A stretch of 51,718 bases of DNA from NCBI RefSeq assembly GCF_937129525.1, contig NZ_CAKZNK010000019.1, positions 1-51,718 on the forward strand. Reading direction: 5' to 3'. This DNA is from an uncultured Chloroflexus sp. (GTDB lineage: Bacteria > Chloroflexota > Chloroflexia > Chloroflexales > Chloroflexaceae). The notes under the pieces were generated by a model. The model worked only from the letters and a program-made list of their open reading frames with translations. It had not been told where the DNA came from and searched no databases. Position 1 is the stretch's first letter, and each line of letters opens with the position of its first letter. This document shows positions 26,982 through 34,846 of this stretch, piece by piece. Position numbers and translations under genes: made by a program.

Positions 26982-27299
26982 ATGAATCGTTCTCGACATC
27001 GACCGATCCGGTTGAGTGCCTTGCGCTGTATCGCTTACGAAATCTCGCTCAATGGCTGGCGTATTCTCCGCCGCACCGTCAATGATTTTAGCCTCTGGCG
27101 ATTAATCGAATATCCCTGGGCAGCGAAAGCCCTCGATGTCCGTCGCGGCGATCTGGTTGTCGATATTGGTTCAGGCACCTCCTCGTTTCCCTATATGTTG
27201 CGTGAAGATCGATGTTATCAAATTTGTTATCGTGTATTATCATGGGAACAAAATCCGTTCCAGATGCGTCTCTCGTTCGAGAGACTTATTTCAGGTTGA
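26982..27299 (+). pseudogene. Truncated class I SAM-dependent methyltransferase
   Basis: About 105 residues remain. The N-terminus (LRCIAYEISLNGWRIL, then LWRLIEYPWAAKALDVRRGD) leads into the SAM-binding motif I, LVVDIGSGTSSFPYMLRED. After this the frame runs into CYQICYRVLSWEQNPFQMRL, which has no methyltransferase character, and stops. Base composition drops at the same point (near 27200), and the next gene begins 3 bp after the stop. The rest of the methyltransferase fold, normally 100-200 residues more, is missing. The likely cause is a deletion or recombination joining an unrelated AT-richer segment. Confidence 0.65.
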
Positions 27300-27302
27300 C
27301 TT

Positions 27303-28565
27303 ATGCGAGTTTTGTATATATTGCCGCGCTATGACCGCACGGCGATAGCCAATCAAATACATACTGAAATAATTTACACTTGGCGCTCGTTTGGCATCGA
27401 GGCAGAAATATTAAGCTTCTCGTCTCAATACCGCTCGCCATTACGAAGCGTTGAAGACGGAGTCGTAGTCCATCGCTGGCCTTCTAGTGGTTCCTTGCCA
27501 AAGCGAATTGCCAACCGATTGCTGTACGCTCTTTTCCCATACCCATTTCTGTTCAGTCTCATCGAAGGAATGCATCGATTGTTGACTGCTGTAGCACCTT
27601 TCGATCTTTGCCATGTGGAAACTGCATTTCCTTTAGGGTGGGCAGCCGTACTTGCTGGACGTCACATGCCTCCGTTGGCGATAACCCTGCCTGGTGCTGA
27701 TGTGATGTCTGAACCGAAATTCGACTACGGGTATGCTCGCTTCCGTTCCGTTCGCGTAATTTTGCCAAAGGTCTTTCAACAGGCGTTAGTTATCAGAGCC
27801 GACTCACCAATGATTCGAGATCGTGCTATTCATCTTGGCGCACCCGCTTTTAAGGTAAAAGCTATTCCGTATAACATCACTAACAGTAGTTTGCCACCGC
27901 CTGACGTGCCAATAGACTCCTTTCGATCTCACTGTCGAGAAATGGTTGTCAAACGGCATCAACTTACGCCTGACCAACCAATTGTCATTAGCCTGAATCG
28001 ACTACACCCTTTCAAAGGAATAGTATATCTTGTCGAGGCCTTGCCGACTGTGCGCGCCGCAGGTTTGAGGCCACAAGTCTTAATCATTGGTCCCAATCGT
28101 GTTACTCCCACTTTTGGTGATTACGCGGCATTCCTTCGCCGACGGGCTGTAGAGTTAGGCGTGGCCGATCAGGTAATGTTGATCGGTGCCATTCCGCAAG
28201 AAGAGGCGATAAAGTATCTTGCAGCGGCTGATGTGGCTGTTGTTCCCTCTGTTGCTGAGGCTTTCAGTCGAGTGGTTATTGAAGCCTGCGCGGTAGGTAC
28301 ACCGCCTGTGGTTACAAGTACTACCGGTGCCAGTGTATACGTTGCAGCAGCCCAAGCTGGAATTGTTGTTGAGCCGTGTTCCGGTCAAGCAATTGGTGAG
28401 GCAATTATACGCCTTCTCCGTGATTCTGCGACCTGGCAGACATTTAGTGCGCACGGAGTGATGCTAGCGCCAAAATTTACGTCGACTCAAGTCGCTACCG
28501 AATTGGCGCATCTGTACTATGCAGCATTGCGCGGAGATTATAAGTCTGATTCAGTCTTGTTTTAG
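27303..28565 (+). CDS. GT4-family glycosyltransferase
   Basis: A 420-residue GT-B transferase. The N-terminal half (MRVLYILPRYDRTAIANQIH) is the acceptor domain. The C-terminal half has ISLNRLHPFKGIVYLVEAL and VPSVAEAFSRVVIEACAVGT, the E-x7-E nucleotide-sugar motif, near residues 320-335. Such enzymes build exopolysaccharide or glycosylate surface proteins. It starts 3 bp after the truncated methyltransferase frame. It is the first gene of the AT-richer block, with codon use unlike the genes on either side. Sugar and acceptor are unknown. No flippase or polymerase gene is nearby. Confidence 0.84.
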   Translation: MRVLYILPRYDRTAIANQIHTEIIYTWRSFGIEAEILSFSSQYRSPLRSVEDGVVVHRWPSSGSLPKRIANRLLYALFPYPFLFSLIEGMHRLLTAVAPFDLCHVETAFPLGWAAVLAGRHMPPLAITLPGADVMSEPKFDYGYARFRSVRVILPKVFQQALVIRADSPMIRDRAIHLGAPAFKVKAIPYNITNSSLPPPDVPIDSFRSHCREMVVKRHQLTPDQPIVISLNRLHPFKGIVYLVEALPTVRAAGLRPQVLIIGPNRVTPTFGDYAAFLRRRAVELGVADQVMLIGAIPQEEAIKYLAAADVAVVPSVAEAFSRVVIEACAVGTPPVVTSTTGASVYVAAAQAGIVVEPCSGQAIGEAIIRLLRDSATWQTFSAHGVMLAPKFTSTQVATELAHLYYAALRGDYKSDSVLF

Positions 28566-28624
28566 TCTTAGTAACGTTCTTGCTTCGTTGGATCAGTAAC
28601 CGTCAGTTAGTCCAGGAGGTCTTC

Positions 28625-29395
28625 ATGGCTCGTCGAACGAAACTAATGCCACTGCTAGCAGTTATGGTTGCGGGAATTGCTTTATTCGCTGCGCTTGTTT
28701 TGATATTACGCCCAGGTCAAGCAAAGGAAAGTGGGCCACTTCTACAATATCCTCCTGAACAGCCAGCACCCACGATTGGTCCTAATCCTACGCTTCCGGC
28801 TGGCTTAGCATCTGGACCGCTATTTGTAGCTGATTTCACTACTGCTGAAAGCTTAAGTGATTGGCAACTAGTCGAGCTAGATTTTACCATGCCCGGTGAG
28901 AATGCTAATTGGGTGATTGACAATGGCCGATTACGGCAAGATTTTACCGGTGAGTTACGGAGTAGTCTGCTGCATGAAGTGGCAGCACTTGCGCCTGGTG
29001 TGTATTCCAACGGTGTTGTGCGAGTCAGCTTCTACGATGAAGCAAACGGTGTTGTGGGTCTCATTGCTCATTATCAGGGGGAGCCTGGCTACGAATCTAG
29101 CTATTACCGATTGCGTTTGCTGAAAAACGAATACGAGGCAACTCCGAAGTACAGGCTCGATAAGGTGGTTGAAGGGGTTGTCTTCGAGCTGGGTACCGTC
29201 GAAGGACCAGGATTTGTGCCGCAGCAATGGAACGTTATTGAACTCGAATTTCGTAATGGCACGTTATTAGCCCGTTTAAACGGGAAACTTCTGATGCATG
29301 CAACCGATACCGAACCTCTGCCGGCTGGTAAAGTAGGAGTTTATACTCTTGCAATCGGTGGTATTTTCTTCGATGATTTCATCGTTGGTCAGTGA
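28625..29395 (+). CDS. Membrane-anchored LamG-like beta-sandwich protein
   Basis: A 256-residue protein. MARRTKLMPLLAVMVAGIAL starts an N-terminal anchor (hydrophobic to about residue 30), followed by a Pro-rich linker (PEQPAPTIGPNPTLPAG). The rest, FVADFTTAESLSDWQLVELD to GIFFDDFIVGQ, has the pattern of concanavalin-like laminin-G/DUF1080 sandwiches: 'D-x-W', 'YYRLRL', 'LEFRNGTLLARLNGK' and a final 'FDDF'. These folds bind carbohydrate or other ligands outside the cell. AGGAGG precedes the ATG. It sits between a GT4 transferase and a propeller-like protein. Function not established. Confidence 0.6.
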   Translation: MARRTKLMPLLAVMVAGIALFAALVLILRPGQAKESGPLLQYPPEQPAPTIGPNPTLPAGLASGPLFVADFTTAESLSDWQLVELDFTMPGENANWVIDNGRLRQDFTGELRSSLLHEVAALAPGVYSNGVVRVSFYDEANGVVGLIAHYQGEPGYESSYYRLRLLKNEYEATPKYRLDKVVEGVVFELGTVEGPGFVPQQWNVIELEFRNGTLLARLNGKLLMHATDTEPLPAGKVGVYTLAIGGIFFDDFIVGQ

Positions 29396-29460
29396 TAGTT
29401 TGGTCCTATTCTTTCGCTTGACAGTGACGATCATTGTTTCTGCATTGGGAGATTGATCAT

Positions 29461-31797
29461 ATGGTCGCAATTCGCACATTACGCTACCTCCTGGTTATCT
29501 GTATCATCGGGTTTATTGCCACGCTGTTTCCGTTTCTTTCTCATGCTCAGGAACCACCAACCGCTCTGGTGCGTGACATCAGTAATATAGGTGCCAGTAA
29601 TGCAAAATATCCGCAATTGGCAGTAAATGACAGAGGAGTTTATATCAGTGCAGTTGATGAAATATCTGCCAGTAACGACGGCAAGGCGAAGCTCTGGATC
29701 AAAGGTGAGGAGGACGAAGCTTTTCAAAGTCCTTTGGTGTTGGGAAGTGTAACACGTGGTACCATCCATGATCATGTCCAAACTTCAGTAACGACAGCAC
29801 CTACTGGCGAAGTATACGTGATGTGGATTGATCAGGTGGCTAAAACTATTAAATTACGCCGCCGTGAACCAGATGGTAGCTGGAATCCTGTTGTCTTCGA
29901 GGTTATGCGTGGTCATAACTTTGCAGCAGAGCCAGCGCTCGCAGTGCGGCGTACTGATGGACAAATTGTGGCGGCTTGGCGAGAAGCCGCGTTGGGGAGA
30001 ATTAACTATACGTACTCGAATAACCGTGGACTGACCTGGGCACCCGTTCGTGAGATCTCTACACCCGCCTATAAGATGCAGCAGACAGCAATGGCTGCAG
30101 GACCAAATGGTGAAATAGTGTTGCTGTTTATTCGTGATAATCCGCGACCGATTCACGTGATGGCTACATTCTGGAGTGGAACTGTCTTCGGTCCTCCACG
30201 CGATATCAATAGTGATCCGTCGCAAATTTCACAAGCGTATGGTGATGCCAGCGCTACCTTTACGCCCGAGCCCGCACCGAATACTAGGATTGTGATTGGA
30301 TACCGTCATGTTGACGAAGGTATCTTCCTTATTGAGAAACCGGTATCTGAGTTCAGTGCGCCATGGAATCCCGTGCTTTTGGCTAGCGGTAAAGGTGATA
30401 GCCGTGTCTCCGTTGACTACGATCAGAATAGCAATCTGCACGTTTCATGGATTCGCTCGAATATTCCTGGAAATCGGCGCACAAATCAAATACACTACAC
30501 GATGAAACCAGCAGGTCGAAATGCATTCCTGCCGATTGCTACTGCCTCGCAAGTCTGGCGAGTGTTCAGTGCGTTTGGCAAAGCCAGGGAGGGTCTATAC
30601 CCTTACATGCATGTAGCCTATGAGATCTTTACAGGAGAATCACAAATCCCCATACTCGGTTACGCGCAATTTCGCGGCCCGAGACCTGCTCGGTTTAGTT
30701 CCCCGCCAGTGATTGAGGATGATACGATTATAGTTGGTGGTGATGGAAGAACGACGATAAATGTCAAGTTCCCTAACCTGACTTCATCCTTTCTACCCGA
30801 TCAGGTGCGCTGGCGCTGGGGCGCGCCGCCGACCGACACCGAAACCGATTCCGACGGCTGGGTACCCTTCGCTCCCTCACTCTCCGTGCCTATCCCGGAA
30901 GCGATGCGTACCGATGCCGGTTGCGTTGAACGCACACTGTATACTCAGTTGCGTAATGTGAGTAACAATTTCACCGATCAGGTATATTCTGATACGGTGA
31001 TTTTGGATCTGGGTGTTAATGTGACTGTTATCATGGGGAACCCCTTTTCACGAATCAAGACGTCACCGTTTACCGGTGCTTCACTGATCGATATGCTTGC
31101 AGAAGGGGGAGCAAGTGATGGTCACCCTGATTATAGCCGGGAGAGATTTATTTTCACTGAAATCCGCGATGCTGGCGATTGCAGTGGTTTACGTAGCTTC
31201 AGACTAGCGCCCAATACTACGTCACTTGGTCCTTACCCCTTATACGAGATTAGGGGCGGTCGATTCGCAAATATCATAGCATACCCCCATATGATACCCG
31301 AAGGCCCTATGCCAGTAGCTATTCAGATACGTGATGCAATGAATAATTCAGTTATCATATCGCGTACCTTCATATACGATAGGACAGCGCCGGTTTTAAA
31401 CAGCGGGAATCTGCAAGCGCAATCGATCAGTGACGCGGCGAAGATGATCGTAAGCCTGCAATTTACCGATCTCTCCGTCACTGACAATCTCTACCCCGAT
31501 CGCGGGTTCTGGGGAGTCTGGCTGGCGAACAGTCGCGCGGCCAGGACGAATCCGGCTACCGATCCGCAATTGGTCTGGACACCGGTCGAGGCGCCGGGAG
31601 AGGGCAATAGCTTTACCGTCATTTGGAGTCTCGCTACCGGTCTACCCGAAGATCAATTGACGCCGGGCACATACTACATCTACGCTCGCGTGCTCGATGG
31701 CGCCGGCAATCCCAGCGCGACGGTTTTGCCGGTAGCCGAAATCTCGATCGATGAGGTCACCTTCCCGCAGATGTTTTTGCCGATCATCAATCGATAA
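29461..31797 (+). CDS. Large secreted protein with sialidase-like propeller and C-terminal FLPIINR tail
   Basis: A 778-residue protein with a signal peptide (ICIIGFIATLFPFLSHAQ, cleavage after Ala-Gln likely). The N-terminal half has repeated propeller-type blades, e.g. SNNRGLTWAPVREIS resembling the Asp-box of sialidases and DYDQNSNLHVSWIRS. The middle contains WRWGAPPTDTETDSDGWVPF with Cys-containing motifs. The C-terminal part has an Ig-like segment (FTDLSVTDNLYPDRGFWGVW), and the protein ends TFPQMFLPIINR. The final hydrophobic-LP-hydrophobic-Arg tail recurs, from memory, on many Chloroflexota exported proteins. GC content changes twice inside the gene. Catalytic sialidase residues were not identified, so a binding role is possible. 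The start at 29461 is an ATG; a TTG nine codons upstream is less likely. Confidence 0.66.
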   Translation: MVAIRTLRYLLVICIIGFIATLFPFLSHAQEPPTALVRDISNIGASNAKYPQLAVNDRGVYISAVDEISASNDGKAKLWIKGEEDEAFQSPLVLGSVTRGTIHDHVQTSVTTAPTGEVYVMWIDQVAKTIKLRRREPDGSWNPVVFEVMRGHNFAAEPALAVRRTDGQIVAAWREAALGRINYTYSNNRGLTWAPVREISTPAYKMQQTAMAAGPNGEIVLLFIRDNPRPIHVMATFWSGTVFGPPRDINSDPSQISQAYGDASATFTPEPAPNTRIVIGYRHVDEGIFLIEKPVSEFSAPWNPVLLASGKGDSRVSVDYDQNSNLHVSWIRSNIPGNRRTNQIHYTMKPAGRNAFLPIATASQVWRVFSAFGKAREGLYPYMHVAYEIFTGESQIPILGYAQFRGPRPARFSSPPVIEDDTIIVGGDGRTTINVKFPNLTSSFLPDQVRWRWGAPPTDTETDSDGWVPFAPSLSVPIPEAMRTDAGCVERTLYTQLRNVSNNFTDQVYSDTVILDLGVNVTVIMGNPFSRIKTSPFTGASLIDMLAEGGASDGHPDYSRERFIFTEIRDAGDCSGLRSFRLAPNTTSLGPYPLYEIRGGRFANIIAYPHMIPEGPMPVAIQIRDAMNNSVIISRTFIYDRTAPVLNSGNLQAQSISDAAKMIVSLQFTDLSVTDNLYPDRGFWGVWLANSRAARTNPATDPQLVWTPVEAPGEGNSFTVIWSLATGLPEDQLTPGTYYIYARVLDGAGNPSATVLPVAEISIDEVTFPQMFLPIINR

Positions 31798-32024
31798 ACG
31801 GCGTGGCCCCTTCTTGATCTGCGCCACCGGGATAACAGCCGATCCAACCACGGCTTTCATTCCGGTGGCGATTTGTTGCCTGAGCGATGCGCAATGTCGA
31901 TGGCGATTCGTCATACAATAACGAAGCATCTGCGCGCAATCGCGGTCAGGCTTTTTGGGAAGTGGTTTGCCTGAACCGGTTGTCTGCTCAGGCGAGTAAC
32001 CATTGCTAATCGTTGAGGAATGCT

Positions 32025-33524
32025 ATGTCCTCATTCACTGTCAGTGTGAAACATGAGATGTATGAACGGATTCGGAGCTTCCTGGCCGGGCGTGAATTCG
32101 GGCCACTGCTCATCACGCTGGTCTTTGCGGCCCTCTTGCCGCTCAGCCTGCCGCGCATTGCGCTCAGCGATGAAGTGCAATATTACGCCTATTTGCGCTC
32201 GCTCTATTTCGATCACGATCTCGATTTCTACAACGAATATCAGCATTTTGCTGCGCTTGGCCTGCGCAACAACGATCCGGCAATCTTCAATGCGCTGTTG
32301 CGTCCCGATGCGGCCAATCCCAACCCGGTTACCGGCAAGTTGCGCAATGTCGCCCCGGTTGGTTCGGCGCTGCTCTGGGCGCCTGGTTTTGCGCTCGCCG
32401 ATCTGTGGGTGCAGGTAGCCAATGCCAACGGGGCAACCATTCCACGCGATGGCTATAGCCAGCCCTACATCACAGCGGTATGCATGATGTCGGCTTTGTA
32501 TAGCTTGCTGGGTCTGCTGCTGACCTATCGGTTAGCGCGGATCTATGCCGGCCAGGTTCCGGCCCTGGTGGCAACCCTCGCAATCTTCCTGGCGACACCG
32601 CTGGTCTTCTACACCTATCTGGCGATGGCCTGGTCGCACGCAAACGGCTTCTTCCTGTTTGCTCTGTTTCTTACCATCTGGTTGCGTGGGCGCGAGGGAA
32701 ATATCGCTCAGAGCGATGGTCGGCGTCACCCGAGTGTCTGGCTGGCGCTGGGTGTGGTGGCCGGGTTGATGGTTATGACCCGCGAGCAGTTGGGCTTGCT
32801 GTTGCTGATTCCGGCGCTGGAGGCGCTGGCCGCGTATACCGGCGCGTTACGTCGCCGTCAATGGACAGTGGCGCGCGATTTGCTGATCGGTCACGCCGTG
32901 TTTCTCGGCGTCTTTGCGCTGGCGCTCACCCCACAACTGGTAGCGTACTGGGTGCTGAACGGTCGGATCGGGCCTTCAACCACCGTTGGCAGTAAACTGG
33001 CGGTAGTGAATCTGGGACCGCTGCCGGTGCTGATCAGTCCGCGTTTCTTCGATACCCTCATCAATCCGGCGCACGGCGCGTTTTTCTGGAGTCCCATCCT
33101 GGTAGTGGCGCTGTGCGGTCTCCTCTTCCTGTTTCGGCGCGATGGCCCCCTGGCACTCTTGTTGCTGGTCGGTTTTCTCGGTCAGGTTTACATCAACGGC
33201 GCGTTCGGCACGACATGGCATCTCAGCGGCTCGTTCGGCTTTCGCCGCCTGATTGAGGGTACACCCATCTTTGTCCTTGGGCTGGCGATGTTGCTGGCGT
33301 GGCTGCAACCGCGGGTTGGTTGGAAGCCGCTCGTCATCGGCGCAGCGCTCTTTGTAGCCTGGAATATCGGCCTGATTGCGCAATGGACGTTTGTCAGGCC
33401 AGAGTTGCGCAAGGGGCTGATTTGGGAGGATATGCTCTACTATCAGCTTCAGGTGCCGTTACAGGTGTTAAGCCGGTTGGGGGATATTCTCTTCAATCGT
33501 TGCCGCCTGACCATCAATTGTTGA
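32025..33524 (+). CDS. Polytopic membrane protein, GT39/ArnT-like glycosyltransferase
   Basis: A 499-residue integral membrane protein with about ten hydrophobic helices. After the first helix (FGPLLITLVFAALLPLSLP), the loop IALSDEVQYYAYLRSLYFDH carries the Asp-Glu typical of lipid-linked sugar transferases of the GT39/PMT fold, facing outside. GAFFWSPILVVALCGLL and the segment HLSGSFGFRRLIEGTPIFVL lie in later loops. Such enzymes move a sugar from a polyprenyl-phosphate donor to a lipid or protein. The ATG follows TTGAGGAA. It stands in normal-GC DNA after the AT-richer block. Donor and acceptor are unknown. Confidence 0.65.
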   Translation: MSSFTVSVKHEMYERIRSFLAGREFGPLLITLVFAALLPLSLPRIALSDEVQYYAYLRSLYFDHDLDFYNEYQHFAALGLRNNDPAIFNALLRPDAANPNPVTGKLRNVAPVGSALLWAPGFALADLWVQVANANGATIPRDGYSQPYITAVCMMSALYSLLGLLLTYRLARIYAGQVPALVATLAIFLATPLVFYTYLAMAWSHANGFFLFALFLTIWLRGREGNIAQSDGRRHPSVWLALGVVAGLMVMTREQLGLLLLIPALEALAAYTGALRRRQWTVARDLLIGHAVFLGVFALALTPQLVAYWVLNGRIGPSTTVGSKLAVVNLGPLPVLISPRFFDTLINPAHGAFFWSPILVVALCGLLFLFRRDGPLALLLLVGFLGQVYINGAFGTTWHLSGSFGFRRLIEGTPIFVLGLAMLLAWLQPRVGWKPLVIGAALFVAWNIGLIAQWTFVRPELRKGLIWEDMLYYQLQVPLQVLSRLGDILFNRCRLTINC

Positions 33525-33538
33525 TGGCGTGTGGCGAT

Positions 33539-33568
33539 GGCGCTACTGTGCGCGCGCACAGCAGCGCC
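33539..33568. terminator. 15-base inverted repeat between converging genes
   Basis: Arms ggcgctactgtgcgc (33539-33553) and gcgcacagcagcgcc (33554-33568) pair with one mismatch and no spacer, so the innermost bases form the loop. It follows the GT39-like stop by 15 bases and precedes the phosphatase stop on the other strand. It is a likely bidirectional terminator lacking a T tract. Confidence 0.5.
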
Positions 33569-33573
33569 GGTCG

Positions 33574-34215
33574 CTAGAGGGCATGCTGCTGTTCGCGAGT
33601 CGTAGCCAGTTGCCCGAGGTGACAGGCCTCGCTTAGGCTGACCAGATAAGGCAAATCGTCACCATACTCGATCACGCTAATACTGGCGTTGGTCACCCAA
33701 ATCCGATTAATTCGATCCATATTCATACCGAGCGCATCAGCCACCAGAATCTTGACAATCACATCGTGCGTGCTGATCAACACCGTCTGATTGGCGTGCT
33801 CGACGCAGATGCGCTCGCGAAAATCAAGCACCCGCTTGAGCACATTCGAAAAGCTCTCGCCACCCGGCATCTGCGAGCGGGTCGGATGTTTCCGCCATTC
33901 GCGCAACCCATCGGCGTAGCGTTCCATAATCTCGTGCAGGTATTTGCCCTCCCATTCGCCATGGTTGATCTCAAGCAGCGCGTCATCATAGATGATTTCC
34001 AGGCCGGGGTGATACGCCACAATCGCTTGCGCAGTATGGGCTGCTCGCTGTAGCCGGCTGCTGTAGACAACATCAATCTTCTCGTGGCGCAGGCGCTCAG
34101 CCAGAGCCGCCGCCTGTTTGCGCCCCAGTTCTGACAGGGGAGCGTCTTGCTGGCCTTGATAGCGGTTAATCCGATTCCATTCACTCTCGCCGTGGCGCAC
34201 AATAATCAGTCGCAT
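33574..34215 (-). CDS. Histidine phosphatase (phosphoglycerate mutase-like)
   Basis: A 213-residue member of the histidine phosphatase superfamily. The phospho-histidine motif IIVRHGESEWNRINRYQGQ has the RHG at residues 7-9. YSSRLQRAAHTAQAI supplies the phosphate-pocket Arg, LLEINHGEWEGKY the acid, and LISTHDVIVKIL the second His. Many such proteins act on phosphoglycerate, alpha-ribazole phosphate or other phosphoesters; the sequence does not settle which. A small AAGGG precedes the ATG. It is divergent from the DgkA-like gene with a 109-bp gap. Confidence 0.88.
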   Translation of the reverse strand: MRLIIVRHGESEWNRINRYQGQQDAPLSELGRKQAAALAERLRHEKIDVVYSSRLQRAAHTAQAIVAYHPGLEIIYDDALLEINHGEWEGKYLHEIMERYADGLREWRKHPTRSQMPGGESFSNVLKRVLDFRERICVEHANQTVLISTHDVIVKILVADALGMNMDRINRIWVTNASISVIEYGDDLPYLVSLSEACHLGQLATTREQQHAL

Positions 34216-34324
34216 AGTTTCGATACCCTTGACGCAGATCAGGCTGTTGTTGCAGCGTCATTATAGCCGAGATGGTATCATTCGCGGTGTGTAACCGGTA
34301 TGACCCTAAACAGGAACAACCGCT

Positions 34325-34717
34325 ATGGCGGAGCCGATTGATCGCAGTACCCGGCGTTTTTTTGTTGCGTTTCGTTACGCATTCGCCGGGATTGGCCATC
34401 TTGTTCGCTCCCAGCGCAACTTCCAGATCCATCTGTTGATCGGGGCCATTGCCATTGCGCTTGGAGTGGCATTGCAGATTACCCGTTGGGAATGGATTGC
34501 TCTGAGTCTGACCATTACGCTCGTGTTGGCGGCTGAGGGGGTAAATACCGCCATCGAGGCGACAGTTGATCTCGTTACCCGCGAGTATCAGCCGCTGGCG
34601 CGCGTCGCCAAAGATGTGGCTGCCGGCACGGTCTTGCTCTGCGCGTTGGGTGCGATAGTGGTGGGGGTGTTGATCTTTGGCCCGCGCCTGTGGCTGTTAT
34701 GGCAAATGTTGACATAA
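34325..34717 (+). CDS. dgkA: DgkA-type lipid kinase (diacylglycerol or undecaprenol kinase)
   Basis: A 130-residue small membrane kinase with three helices. RYAFAGIGHLVRSQRNFQIH leads into the first, and the signature LAAEGVNTAIEATVDLVTREY (about residues 76-96) carries the Glu and Asn used for ATP-Mg binding. Gram-positive-type DgkA homologues phosphorylate undecaprenol for cell-wall lipid recycling, while the proteobacterial form uses diacylglycerol. The usual ENxNTAIE reads EGVNTAIE here. The ATG follows AGGA. The protein probably acts at the cytoplasmic membrane. The substrate remains open. Confidence 0.88.
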   Translation: MAEPIDRSTRRFFVAFRYAFAGIGHLVRSQRNFQIHLLIGAIAIALGVALQITRWEWIALSLTITLVLAAEGVNTAIEATVDLVTREYQPLARVAKDVAAGTVLLCALGAIVVGVLIFGPRLWLLWQMLT

Positions 34718-34846
34718 ACATCTATCATTAAGAGCGCGCTCTGAGTGGGATGATATTTGAGAAGATAATCACGACAGTGGCGCGGATACGGTATACTGAA
34801 ATAGCAGAGTATGGCCGCTGTCAGCGGTTAGACGGACAGGCATCGT

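Larger units (their letters stand above)
27200..31400. other. AT-richer mosaic block, probable recombined or acquired segment
   Basis: From about 27200 the sequence turns AT-richer; for example 29581-29640 contains 23 G or C of 60. The flanking gene at 32581-32640 has 36 of 60. The block carries the GT4 transferase, the LamG-like protein and most of the propeller-like protein. A GC-rich patch at about 30800-30930 and the return to normal GC near 31400 both lie inside one gene. No integrase, transposase or direct terminal repeat was found. Confidence 0.6.

Noticed and set aside
27136-27348. Alternative plus-strand frame across the methyltransferase break
   Set aside because: It was tested as a possible frameshift continuation. 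The peptide (VKIDVIKFVIVYYHGNKIRS) does not resume methyltransferase motifs, so a simple frameshift does not explain the truncation.
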